Of a stretch of DNA of 64,000 nt, positions 34,014 to 44,778 are shown one piece after another (positions within the stretch are counted from its first letter, which is position 1; each line of letters starts with the position of its first letter). Made by a program: the position numbers and the translations under genes. Source of the stretch: Portulaca oleracea. Its lineage: Eukaryota > Streptophyta > Magnoliopsida > Caryophyllales > Portulacaceae. The notes beneath the pieces were generated by a model, which was not told the origin of the DNA, ran no database searches, and worked only from the letters and a program-made list of their open reading frames with translations. The stretch spans positions 15,842,501-15,906,500 of the forward strand of contig CM055883.1 of NCBI GenBank assembly GCA_029582165.1, written 5' to 3'.

Positions 34014-34680
34014 TGATATGGATGATAAAAATAAGTATAATATGGATGTGGTGTAGGGAGGTGATTTTGTGATAGAAGGATGATGAAAGTATAGTATGGA
34101 GGTGATAGGAGGATAGAATAATGATAGGTGATGGAGAGAATTTGAGAGAGTGGAAGAGTAGAATAAGTGTATTACATGATGATTGTTGGTGAAATGAAGG
34201 TGGAATGGAGGGGGTATTTATAGGTGAGGGAGTATACGTTTTGGAGGGAAAAGGTGGGGGACATACCCCAAAAATCACGTCATCAGAGACCAAAGCCTAG
34301 GCGGGTTTTGGGGTGGTCAAGGGAAGTCAAGTCACGTGGGCAAAAATCAGAGGATTGCATGCATGCAGAAACTTTTGGCGCCATAATCATCAAAGCCTAG
34401 GCGGGCTTTACGATATTTTCACACGCATCGCTGAAATGGCACCAAACAACGTCGCGTGCTACCTCCCTTCAAACCCTAGGCGGGGTTTGATGTTTTTTGG
34501 GCCGGATCAAACCCTAGAAGGGTTTTATTTTCTCTAGGCCGGGGCGCGCGACAGGCCCGCTTTCTGTGTGGGCTGATGAATAAAGTTAAAACCCCTATGG
34601 GTTTTATTAATTATCCACGACCTGTTTTATTTTTGTTGGCATCGGTTTTTTGATCTTTTGGGCCCGTTGACCCGTTTCAC
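34014..34680 (-). repeat. Partial Tat LTR (U3 part), copy 2
   Basis: Matches 28981-29650. It contains TATAAATA (minus) at 34215-34222 and hairpins at about 34289-34312, 34392-34409 (AAAGCC / GGCTTT) and 34469-34490 (TCAAACCC / GGGTTTGA). The U5 part and PBS are missing because the duplication starts inside the LTR. Confidence 0.75.
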
Positions 34681-36660
34681 TCATCTTTCACAGAGTCAAT
34701 CAATCTCAAGCCTGATTTATACTTTCACAGTGTTGAATTAGTGAATGTGGAATGGACACTTATTTCAAAGTTTGTAAGGGTTGTCTACCATACTACAAGA
34801 AATAGACAATAGCTTACCAAGACATTTTCCTTCAGTCCAGTATAAGTATAATCCAGTGCGGAAAAACCTCATGCAACTAAACTACCAGTATCTTTTAGAA
34901 CTAGAAAATTTTAGCATATAACAAATGCATTTGACATAGCAGTCATTGGACTAACAACCTATAATGAAGTACCAACTACAACTCAGCAGAGAAATCAAGG
35001 ACAGAGCATGTTTAATCAACTAACTAAATAGGACATGAGTCAAATTGTTCGACATAGATTATAGACAAACCTAAACAAGACCCCTGTGGTGACAATCTTT
35101 AGATTGCCCATGATCTGATATGTAAATGTATCCACGTAGGTGAGGTTAGCAAACAATCCTAAAATAATATTCTCGTAAATAAGTATTTTAATTAAACGTG
35201 CCAGAATGTATAGAAAGAAACTACCATTCATATTATGATAATGAAATATTATTGGGATATATCCCATTTGATACAATCTATTATTCTCTTGTTTCTCTGG
35301 TATAAAGAGATCCTTTGTCTTTATTTGAAATGCCTTTATGTTGCTGTAAATCATAAATATTACTCAAAAGCAATGGTATGATACTCTTGGCTTAATGTTA
35401 GGCCAAATGAAAACAATTTACACAGCAAGACCCCAAATAAATTTCTAGTGAAGAGACCAGCAACCAGGTATGATCCCACAATAATTCAAAAGATCTTATT
35501 ACAGAGGACATTGAGTCCAATAATTTTAATCATCGACACCCAAGAGTCCCATACACTTTGGTTCTTACATCCTAGATTAAGAAACCACCAAGAGGCAGTC
35601 TTTCCTCGGAATGGAAGTAGAGATAGTTGATTATTCTATTTCAAATTTTCAATGACGTATAATTCAAGCTAAAGGTTATCAAGTACACCAAAGTTGCATT
35701 CTTCATGCAATATTTTCAATGGCAGCCCAAACAAAACAGCTATATCGACTATCAAACAAGCATATTAAGCAATCATGTTAAAACTTGTGTAGGAGGCTCT
35801 CTTTTAGAGAAATAACAGTTTGTGACATTTTCTTCAATCTAAATCCAATCATCTCAATCCTCATAGTGTCGCGAAAATTAAAATTAAGGACATGCTAGAA
35901 AGATGATAACTGCAAGCTGGGATACCTGAGTTTCTACACTAGTCATCTTTGCACTTGCATCCACTGCGGTAACCCTTGAGGCTCCTGCCTAAGCTGCAAA
36001 GAAGCTAGCTGAAATTGTAATTAAGGACAGGCTTGAAAGATAGTGCAAGAAAATGCTACATAGAAAACATTGTATTAAGCAATAAGAACCCCAAGTTCAA
36101 AGATTCCACAGTATACCTTGTCCTACAGGCAACGACCTAGTTTTTCTTTCCCTAACTTCCTCTATAGTCCATAAGGAAGCGAATTTAAATGTTAAATTAA
36201 TTCAAAATCTAGTTGAAACACATCGAATTCCAGATACTTCTAGCTAAAATAAACGCAACGAGTTGAAAGATGGTAATGACGGAAAAATCGAGACAGAGAA
36301 TGTTAGTAGCTACCGATAATGCAAACAACTCTGTCATTAGACATTCAGTTACTTCAAAATCCAGATGAAACACACCGAATTCCAGATAATTCAAACTGAA
36401 TTGAACGCAACGAGTTCAAAACTTGCAATGACGACAAAATCGAGAGATAGAGAAAGTAGCTACCGAGAATGCAAACAACGCCAGCACTGTGAAGCTCCGA
36501 CGACAATGGCGAAGAAGAACGAACATCGACGGAGCGAACCTCGACGGCGCTACGGTGAAGGAGCTCCAGAGCACCATGGTTGGGGTGGATGAGAGAGAAA
36601 CTTAGACCGGAGGCAGAGGGAGAGAGAGAGAAAATCGTGAGGAGTAATGATTGTATTGTT
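34681..36660. other. 2-kb segment with captured gene fragments, copy 2
   Basis: Copy of 29651-31735 with small differences, including loss of about 100 bp near 36650 relative to copy 1 (31620-31730). Contains the same transporter exon and the same exon-like pieces. Confidence 0.45.
35071..35158 (-). pseudogene. Exon fragment of a nucleotide-sugar transporter, copy 2
   Basis: Same 88-nt exon as 30039-30126 with one nucleotide change near its 5' end (ACAGTC versus ACAATC on the plus strand). The TYVDTFTYQIMGNLK reading is unchanged. Confidence 0.7.
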
Positions 36661-36819
36661 TAGCAGCATTTGTATACATGCCACTAAGCAAATGTTGTTA
36701 AAGGCCCGTTATGTTGTGGTGAAATACCTCATTTGGTGCATACGATCATTACTCCTTACCATCATCTCAAAGTCTTCATCACATATTCTCCAAAAACAAC
36801 CAAAAACCTTTCAATTCAC

Positions 36820-38280
36820 ATGGCTTTTAAGAAGAAACTTGCTACTTGGATGAGCACCTTTTCCAAGGAAGAGAAGAAAGAGCTCGGAAGATACAAGTTA
36901 ACAAGCTTGTTGAGTCTTCGACAAGTGAGAGTCAATCACAACTTTCTCCGTGCGGCGGAGACATTTTGGGATCCGAAGATGCATGTCTTCTGATTCTCTT
37001 GGGAAAAGTTATGTCCGCGAAGGAATGGTCCTCAATCCTAGGGACAAATCACTTTGCTCGACCGACTTCGCCTCCAACGCCAACTGACATCCCCAAACAA
37101 TACAAGCAGCTCTTAAGTCTTCCTTCTCAAGTCATCGAAAGTGCAATATTTAGCGAAAAGGTACACTTCCAAACCATAGTTGAATATTTTCTATCTCCCG
37201 ATACCCTTGAATACGGTCCCGTGATACGAGTGCGAGCACTCGTATTATGTCTCCTTGGCGAGTTTTGCTTCTACCATGGCGACAAAAGAACCGAACCGAC
37301 GAATTTGATCCAAATCGTCGAAGACATGTCGCGAGGCTACAACCCCATACCTCTAATGTTAGCGGAAACCATGATGGGTTTCGATGATCTGAATCCAGAA
37401 CATGATTTTAAAGGAAGCCCTCTGCTACTTCAAGTATTTCATTCTTCCTTCTCTATTCTGCTGACTTTCCACCACTATTGCCTGTAAAACCCGCGAGACT
37501 TTTGCCCCTTTTCTTTTTTTTTTTAGTTTGGGATAATTGGCATGCAATCTAACCCTGACAAACTTTTGGAGAGGTCTGGTTAATGGAACACTTGGGTCTC
37601 ATCGAAGTACCCTGGACTTCATCGGCGATGGCAAACTATTGTCAGAGAAAGAGGAAGTACACCAACCTTCACTCGGTAACGGAATGGATCGCATCTTAAA
37701 GGAGCCTCGTGATATCACATGGTGGATCGAATGGTGGCACATTTATGAGTATGTGACCCATGATTTCCGCAATGCCTATGTGTGTCTCGCGCGGCTTGAC
37801 CACATGACCTTTTATTTTCCGGCGCGAGTGAAACGACAAATGGATCGCAGGCAAGATATTCCCGAGCTACTATGTGAAACTCCCGAACAATTGAAGCTTC
37901 GAAGCTCAGTGATAGTGTCGTGGCTAAAATACTACGAAAGAAGGCCAATTCTTCAAGCCCCTCTGAAGATACACGTGTCTCATATCGCCGATGCTGATTA
38001 CCATGGATGGTTAATTGCGGGTATTAAATCTCGCCGTGCTGGGGAAGCAAGATGAAGGCAAGCATCTGCAAAGGAAAGATTGGGTCCCCCTTCGTCGGTA
38101 AAGGACCGCCTTGGCGCAAGAGACTCGGTGAAAGATACACTATGTCCTAGAGTGGAGACAACAAAACCAAGTTGGCGGGTCTATAAGCCCAAAGACAAAG
38201 AGAAAGCCCTCATTGGACCTAGAGACATGGAGATTGACCATGAGACTACTAGAGAAGTAGAGAATGTGAAGCAAGATTAG
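36820..38280 (+). pseudogene. Antisense spliced ORF of plant-mobile-domain/DUF7745 type, copy 2
   Basis: Better preserved than copy 1. ATG at 36820 (MAFKKKLATWMSTFSKEEKK), frameshift near 36990, then open to the predicted intron at 37434-37573 (CAA|GTATTT ... GGAGAG|GTC). Exon 2 keeps ITWWIEWWHIYEYVTHDFRN, missing from copy 1, and shows a one-base loss near 37697. The stop at 38053 and the downstream basic tail to 38280 match copy 1. It opposes the integrase at 38518-39659, so transcripts would converge. An extra antisense ORF between integrase and 3' LTR is reported for some Tat-lineage elements (general knowledge, not checked). Confidence 0.62.
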
Positions 38281-38517
38281 AAGATAGATGGGAGAGAAGG
38301 AATTGAAACTGTCTTGCCAAAACAATCTTTTACTAAATTAAGCCTTTTTTTGAATTTTCTTATTTACAAGCAATGTACTTACATTATCAATTAATAAAGA
38401 AGAAATATTGTTCACAATTATTGTATTCTTACAAACTTTATTTTTTCTTATATACATGAGAATTTATTGAATGTATCCCAAGTGTCTGAAAATTGGTTTT
38501 CTAGCTGCTTGGTTATA

Positions 38518-39659
38518 TTAGGCATAATATCGCTGGAGCTGATCCAAATTCGTTGGCAGAATTACATCTTCTTCATCCATAGTAACAAGCCGGGCGGCTC
38601 CTCCTGGCAAAATAACCTTAATCATATAAGGACCCTTCCAATTAGGTGCAAATTTTCCCCTTGGGTCTTGTATAGGTGCCCTCATCACCTTAAGCACCAA
38701 ATCGCCTACTTGAACTGAACGGCTTTTCACCTTCTTATTGAAAGTACGAATGATCCTGCTTTGGTACACTTGCACTTTATGCAATGCCTTCGATCACCTT
38801 TCATCCATCAACATTAACTCCTCAAACCTTTCTCTAGCCCATTCTGCTTCTGACAATTGACTTTCGGCCAATATCCGTAACGAAGGGATTGCTACTTCAA
38901 TTGGTAGGACTACTTCCATCCCATATACCAAAGAATATGGTGTTGCACTTGTAGCAATTCGTATAGAGGTTCGATATCCCCACAAGGAAAATGCCAGTTT
39001 ATCATGCCAATCTTTGTAAGTGAAAAAATTTTTCTTGATGATTCCACCCACTATTTTATTGGCTGCTTCTACAGCTCCATTAGTTTGAGGTCGGTATGGC
39101 GAAGACCGGTGATGTGAATTTTGTAAGTGGCGAGTAAAGGTTGTACTTCCTTCCGAAAATGACTTCCATTATCACTGATGATCTCATGAGGCACTCCATA
39201 TCGACATATGATGTTTTGGAGAATGAACTTGGCCACTTGCTTGGATGTGAGTTTGGCGAAAGAAGCCGCTTCTACCCACTTAGTGAAGTAACTGATGGCG
39301 ACCAAGATGTACTCATGCCCTCCTATTCCAATTGGGTGTATCTTGCCAATGATGTCAATAGCCAATATCGAGAAAGCCAACGGAGACATTAAAGTAGTTA
39401 GATATGATGGGGGTTGATGTTGTAGGTTAGCATACTATTGGGAGTTGTGGCACTTCCAAACGAACTCTAAGCATTCGGCCTCCATAGTAGACCAATAGTA
39501 ACCAGCTCTTTGAATCTTCTTTACCAGGATGCGTCCATTCATGTGGGGACCACACTCTCCTCCATGTGCAGTAGCCATGACCTCCTTGGCGCTCTTAGCA
39601 TTGATGCACAACAAATTGATGCCTGTAGGTGATTTCTTGTAAAGTCTATCTTGGATCAA
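38518..39659 (-). pseudogene. Tat integrase (D2), main copy
   Basis: Three frames. 39435-39659: zinc-binding region with HGGECGPHMNG and CLEFVWKCHNSQ (the last Cys of CxxC is Ser). 39069-39389: core with AIDIIGKI (first Asp), YFTKWVEAASFAKLTSKQVA and EIISDNGSHF (second Asp); after a frameshift the catalytic Glu codon survives in GAVEAANK. 38794-39051: YGMEVVLPIEVAIPS. 38518-38784: C-terminal GPY-type domain. Frameshifts near 39100 and 39050 and a stop near 38790 inactivate it. Its upstream partner (RNase H) lies beyond element E at 49495. Confidence 0.82.
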
Positions 39660-39662
39660 GCA
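39658..39662 (+). other. Target-site duplication of element E (left)
   Basis: AAGCA directly before the LTR start; AAGCC at 49495-49499 follows the other LTR (one mismatch). Tat pol coding resumes across the insertion, supporting this as the site. Confidence 0.7.
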
Positions 39663-40995
39663 TGATAAGTGATTTTTATATAGTATTTTTAGGGCTCAAA
39701 ACACATATATTTCATGCTTTTTATACCTGAAATTCCATTTTTTATACCAATTTCTATGATATTCTTCACTTGTTCGAGAATTGGTATGTCTTGTAGGATT
39801 TGATGAAACTTCACCAAAAAGCATAAGAAATTAGAAGAAAAGTGGAAAAACTGAGAAGAGTTGAAGTGAGGAATAAAAGAAAAACAAATTTGAAGAAATA
39901 ATTCCTAGAAGAGTAAAAGAGGAAAAGAAAAGCATGGCCCAACTCCATACCTCGGCCCATAACACGCTAAGGAAGACCCCCCGCCAGCGTGAATTTACCC
40001 CCCACCAGGGCCCAAACACACCCCAGCAGCGTCTAGGGCAGGAAGTTTGGACGGAAGGAAAATTTGAGACGCTGGTGGTGCTTTTTGGACGCTGCCAGCG
40101 TCTTGTGTTTCCGTATAAAAGAAATACACGCCGCATACATTAGGGCATCCAAAAAGTTTACTGTTTTATTTCACACGCCGTTTAGTCATAGGTTTTCTCT
40201 GTAATTCCTTCCTTCGGGGAGCCGTTCTAGTAGATTAGGAACGAAAGAGGAGAAGAAGGAGATCGAATTGAGTGACACGAAGAGATCGAATTCGACGACT
40301 TGAACGTTCAGTTTAATTTCTATTTACTTTATGCTTCGTTATTCAGTTTCTATTATCGCTTTCTTAGTTTTTATTATGAGTAGCTAAATTCCCTTTGTTT
40401 GGGGGATAAACTCGATGTCTTTTGATTGAATTTGAATACAGCTTCGGTGTTAGGTTATCCTTTAATTCGTTTAATCTTCGTGCAATGTATGTCATGGTAA
40501 TTTGACAATAGAACGACAGTTTGAGTCTGTACCGGGTTTTAGATTCTCGACAACTGAGCGACAGTTTGAGTCTTGAATTAGAATGCGTAGGTTGAATAGG
40601 TTTAGAAAATAGTTAGACATAATGATTCTTGCTTAGGGTCAATTTATAATCAGTACTTATCTTTGATTAAATTAAATAGTTAGAAATAATGTTAAGTTTA
40701 ATCACTGTAACTCACCTAGGATCGAAAGATCGAAGTGATAAGGCCTAGAAAGATTAATTGACTAGAGTGGGCTTCCCTGAACGCCTTTAATTACTTGGTT
40801 AAATCCTTTAATTTCCTGCTTTTGTAGTTAATTATCTGAACCGTTACCACAACCTTTTGATCGACCTAGCATCCTTTGTAGTGAACTAGTTTAGTGCGTA
40901 GTTGAACACAAGTCCCTGAGAGAGAACGATATTTTATTACTACACAGACCCGTACACTTGCGGTACACAGACACCTATACGTTTTAGGTCTGTCA
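39663..40995 (+). repeat. 5' LTR of element E
   Basis: TGATAAGT...GTCTGTCA, 1333 bp. Compared with the 3' LTR it lacks 52 bp near 40755, a deletion between direct repeats GATTA. U3 dyads include the near-perfect palindrome GACGCTG-C-CAGCGTC at 40088-40102, and the TATA box is at 40114-40120. Confidence 0.92.
40088..40120 (+). promoter_or_regulatory. U3 palindrome and TATA box of element E
   Basis: GACGCTG / CAGCGTC with a one-base centre at 40088-40102, then TATAAAA at 40114-40120. The same arrangement is at 48534-48566 in the 3' LTR. Half-sites (CGCCAGCGTG, CAGCAGCGTC, GAGACGCTGG) lie upstream. Confidence 0.55.
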
Positions 40996-41001
40996 AGTTT
41001 T

Positions 41002-41019
41002 TGGCGCCTTTGCCGGGGA
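41002..41019 (+). other. Primer-binding site of element E (tRNA-Asp type)
   Basis: TGGCGCCTTTGCCGGGGA, one mismatch to the tRNA-Asp complement; the mismatch is at a different place from that in element A, so each copy mutated independently. Confidence 0.82.
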
Positions 41020-41133
41020 CTTGTTTCCCCAACCGCCATTAAACGAACGCGCTCTGGTTGACTAGGTTTTTATTGCTTTCTTTAAACCCTAAAAAAATCA
41101 AATAAAAATTAAATAAATTTCAAAATCCAAAAA

Positions 41134-43229
41134 ATGGCAATTCTTGATTTTCTTGATTTACCTCAATATATTTTCTTTATCTTCTTTATTATTACTTTTG
41201 ATTACACTTGGTATTCTTGTTTTTGTCGTTTTTCAGGTTTACATAAAAAGATTTCTTATTCGGATTTGATCCTAATACTGGACGAACCCTACGAGAAAGA
41301 AGTAAAAAGCAAAGAACTGGAGAAAGAACAAGAACAAGAAGAACAAGCTAGGTGCGAAGTGGAAGAGATGACCGATCAACTACGAACAGGGGGCCAATAT
41401 ATGACACTCAATAACCCCTAGTTCACAATCGCAGTCCTCGATATTGCAGCTGATGACTTCGAACTACGACAATCGTTAATTGACTTAGTGTCCAAGGAGC
41501 CTTTCCATGGACATCCAAGCGAAGATCCAAACCGCCACCTACGCCTCTTCCACCAAGCCTGTGATACCTTCAAGGCCAACAACGTCTCGGAAGATGCAAT
41601 CAAGCTGAGGCTCTTCCCATTCTCTTTAGAAGGTAAAGCATGGGAGTGGCTTGACTCGCTCCCTCCCAACTAAATCACCACGTTCAGCGAACTCACCAGC
41701 ACGTTCTTGGCATGATATTTTCTTCCTAGCAAGCTTACTAGCTTAAGGAACCGGATTTTGACATTCACCCAAGAGCCTGACGAGCCGCTCTATGAAGTTT
41801 GGGATAGATTCAAGGACCTTCTCCGCCAATGTGCTCAACACGGATTCGAACCTTGGGTTCCAATCCAGTCCTTCTTTGACGGAATAAACACGTTGACAAG
41901 AGAAAGCATTCTCTCAGCAGCTGGAGGCGATATCATGAACAAGAGTATACCTGAGATCACGAACTTGATCGAAAATTTAGTGAACAATTCACGTCAATGG
42001 TCGGAACCCCGCCATAGTGCGGAAGGTAAGCAAAATATTGATGCGATTTCTTTATTAACTGCTAAACTGGATACTTTGGTGAAAAGAATAGACCGTCAGG
42101 ACTCACCTGTATCCTCACTTTCACCACGTAACTCGACCAAGAAAGAGATTTCAGCATGTCCTACGAAAATAGCATGTAACGACCAAACCCAACAAGTCCA
42201 CTCTGTTGACCGAAATCTGAACTTAGAATCTATAGTGAAAAGTCTTGTGTCAATCCAACAAGAACAAAAAAAGACTATTAAGAATCTTTTGGTAAAGATA
42301 GAGGTCTTGACCCATCTAAGTAAAAATCTAGAGACTAAATTAATTGACCAAGACACCTCCCCTAACTCTTCTACTGCGAATACAATGGAATACTGTAATG
42401 CTTTGACTCTTAGGAGCGGAAAACAATTAGATGAACCCAAAAGAAGCCAACCTGAGAGTAGAGAGCCTGAACCAGAAAAAGAACCTACAGTAGATGTTGC
42501 TATCCACGGGGATATGATAGAACAAGGTGACCCACCGGTAACTAACCAAAGAGTCTATATACAGCCCATATCGTTTCTTCAAAGGCTAGTCAAAGCTTGT
42601 CTAGCCAAAGCAAAACTCGATGATACGACGAAGTGTAAGGTGAGTGAACCTATTGGGTTAGATACTAGGTACGAAGATGATTTTTATGAGTCACTTGATT
42701 TTGTTCATGAGGAATCTAGCGATGAAATTAGTAGTGAGGTTAATCTTCCAAACGAGAATGTTGCTTACCTTGTACCCTTTGAATCCGATGATTTATTTGA
42801 TTATTTTCTCGATGATCCTATTCCTTGTCTACCACCTTCGATTCCACCTGAAATCCTTGAGAAACCCATACCTGATCAAAAGACCTTAGATGATCATGTT
42901 AACATAGGATATGAGGTTAATTTTTGTGAAACCTATGATATTTTTAATAAGTTGTCCTTAGGTAAGTCTAGAAGTCATGAGCCCTACCTTGATCCTTATC
43001 ATATATACCTAGAGGACCATCCCAGAAAAATTCCGTGGACCAAATACTTGGAATCTTTTATTTTTCTAGTGAATTTGATTTATTACTGAGAACTTTACTA
43101 ACGTTTAATTTTATGAGTTTTCAGTTAATTTCTAACGTGTCAGCTTGCAAACCGCATGGAGGAGAGTTTGACATGCTACTAAGGGCCTTGACGTCATCCG
43201 GAACGGAGACCCCGATCCTAACTAACTAA
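41134..43229 (+). pseudogene. gag: Athila-type gag-like ORF1 (element E)
   Basis: A single frame from ATG 41134 to about 43060, then a one-base deletion near 43055 moves the end (to the stop at 43227) into another frame. Stops at 41419, 41671 and near 41713 correspond to sense codons in A. Motifs: LFHQACDTFKANNVSEDAIK, LRLFPFSLEGKAWEWLDSLP, GFEPWVPIQSFFDGI, MNKSIPEITNLIENLV. After PPVTNQRVYIQPI comes the acidic tail (DDLFDYFLDDPIPCLPPSI). The first ~35 residues from 41134 are hydrophobic, and a TTTTTCAG acceptor-like site near 41235 offers another reading. A start at the later ATG (about 41368) fits Athila gag better. Confidence 0.8.
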
Positions 43230-44778
43230 CTGAGTTTATTTTAATTTTCTAGAATCTCTAATTTTCGTTCGTTCTTCCTAAATTTTTAATCCTAATTTTT
43301 TATCTCAATTTACTTATCTGATAATTTGATCATTAAAATTATAAACATACCCTTATTGTTGTACTTTATGAAACCAAGATAAAAAGGAAACAGAAGGGAG
43401 AAAACAAAAGCGAGCAAACATCAGGTAACTTAAATGCTGGCAGTGTTTCCTAAAACGATAGCTGCGTAAGCAACAAAAACAAAACATTGTAAGAAAAGCA
43501 AAAGCGCTAGTAGAGCTTAATAAACGCGCCCAACGTTTTTCCCCCTTCTCATTTAATTTTGACTCCCGACTCTCTCTTTTCTTTTCAAAAAAATTTTGGA
43601 AGGCCTAATTTCTTTCAGTAAAAGGCCCGACGCTGCTCACCCTCTCCCCAGCGCCACTCTCTTCCTCTCCCAACCGCGACCACACCGCTACTCCCTCCCC
43701 TTTCTCTTCTCCTCCTTCATCCTTCTTCTTCTTTCACCTCTTTTCTTCTTCCTTTAATCTCCCCGAACCTGCCAAGCTCACTACCCTGTTCTCAATTACC
43801 CGATTTCGACTTCCAGATTTGAAAATCGTTTTTACTTGCAATTTTGCTTCTTCTTGCATTCAACGGATTAAAGGTATGATTCTTACTTATCTCTCACTTC
43901 CATTGTTATTAGCTAGTATTTCTTGGTATATTTATGCAAATTTCATGAGTTATGCTTGGAAATTTAGTTTAAATTCACCATAGTTCATGCTTAGGTTTGG
44001 TGTACTACATGAGTAATTTTTTGATACTAGTTAGTAATTTTAGGTTGTTTGATTTGGAAAATTTGGTATCTTTGTTGATTGTTATGCAAATTGGAAGTAA
44101 TATGGTTGTATTTGGAAGTGAATGCTATGAATTTTGGGAGTTGGATATTTGAATATGTGAACCTCTGTTCTTGGAATGTGATGTTTTATCCTAAAGCAGT
44201 TGGGTGAGAGTTTGAGTCGAGAACTTTGAATCTTGTGGAATAATGCATAAATAGGGAGGATTATGGACTGTTTTAGATTTGTCATAAATTTTCTGTGTGA
44301 AAATTTCAGGTTTTTGAATATATTGTCATAGGAGGTAATTTTTGTTGAGATCTCACCTTGAACTAATCTCTACTTTGTTATAAATATCACCTCGCCCTTT
44401 ATAGTCAATCACTAGTATTTTGTGGTGTCATTATGCATGAATTCTCAAGCAATTTGTTGGATTTATTTGATACACCATGTCCTTGCTTAAGGATGTCGCG
44501 ATACTTGAGTTTGTTTTTGATACTAGTTGCTTGTGTAGAGTTAGTAACCTTGATTGAAAATCATATTTGTTGCTTTGGTGTGTGAAATTTTATGACATAG
44601 TTTGAAATAAGCTTAAGATGTTGAAATTTGGGTTATATATGGATTGTTGAGTGGATTTGACTATTATACGTTGCTTTAGTACTTGCTTGATCTAGTGTTG
44701 GAACCCTCTAAGTATCAAGCAAGCATGGAGGTGTCTAAGTACGTATGATTATTATGCTCACATTCCATTGATGTTTAT
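43230..44778 (+). other. Spacer and putative intron upstream of ORF2 (element E)
   Basis: Non-coding, colinear with 3554-5129. Dyads persist in weaker form near 43432-43450 (AAATGCTG / CAGTGTTT, with G-T pairs) and 43503-43519. Donor-like AAG|GTATGA at 43873-43874. The acceptor AG expected just before the ATG is absent (TTTAT). AAGCATGGAGG at 44721 is a decayed polypurine-like motif. Confidence 0.45.

Larger units (their letters stand above)
28981..38965 (+). repeat. ~5-kb direct tandem duplication (two copies)
   Basis: Copy 1 is 28981-34013 and copy 2 is 34014-38965. The block starting TATGGATGATAA at 28984 recurs at 34017 (period 5033 bp). At the join, integrase sequence ending ATTCGTATA runs straight into LTR sequence; in copy 2 the same integrase continues uninterrupted. 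Each copy carries an LTR part, a ~2-kb segment with gene fragments, the antisense ORF and the integrase C-terminus. The copies differ by scattered substitutions and several indels, so the duplication is not very recent. Confidence 0.9.
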
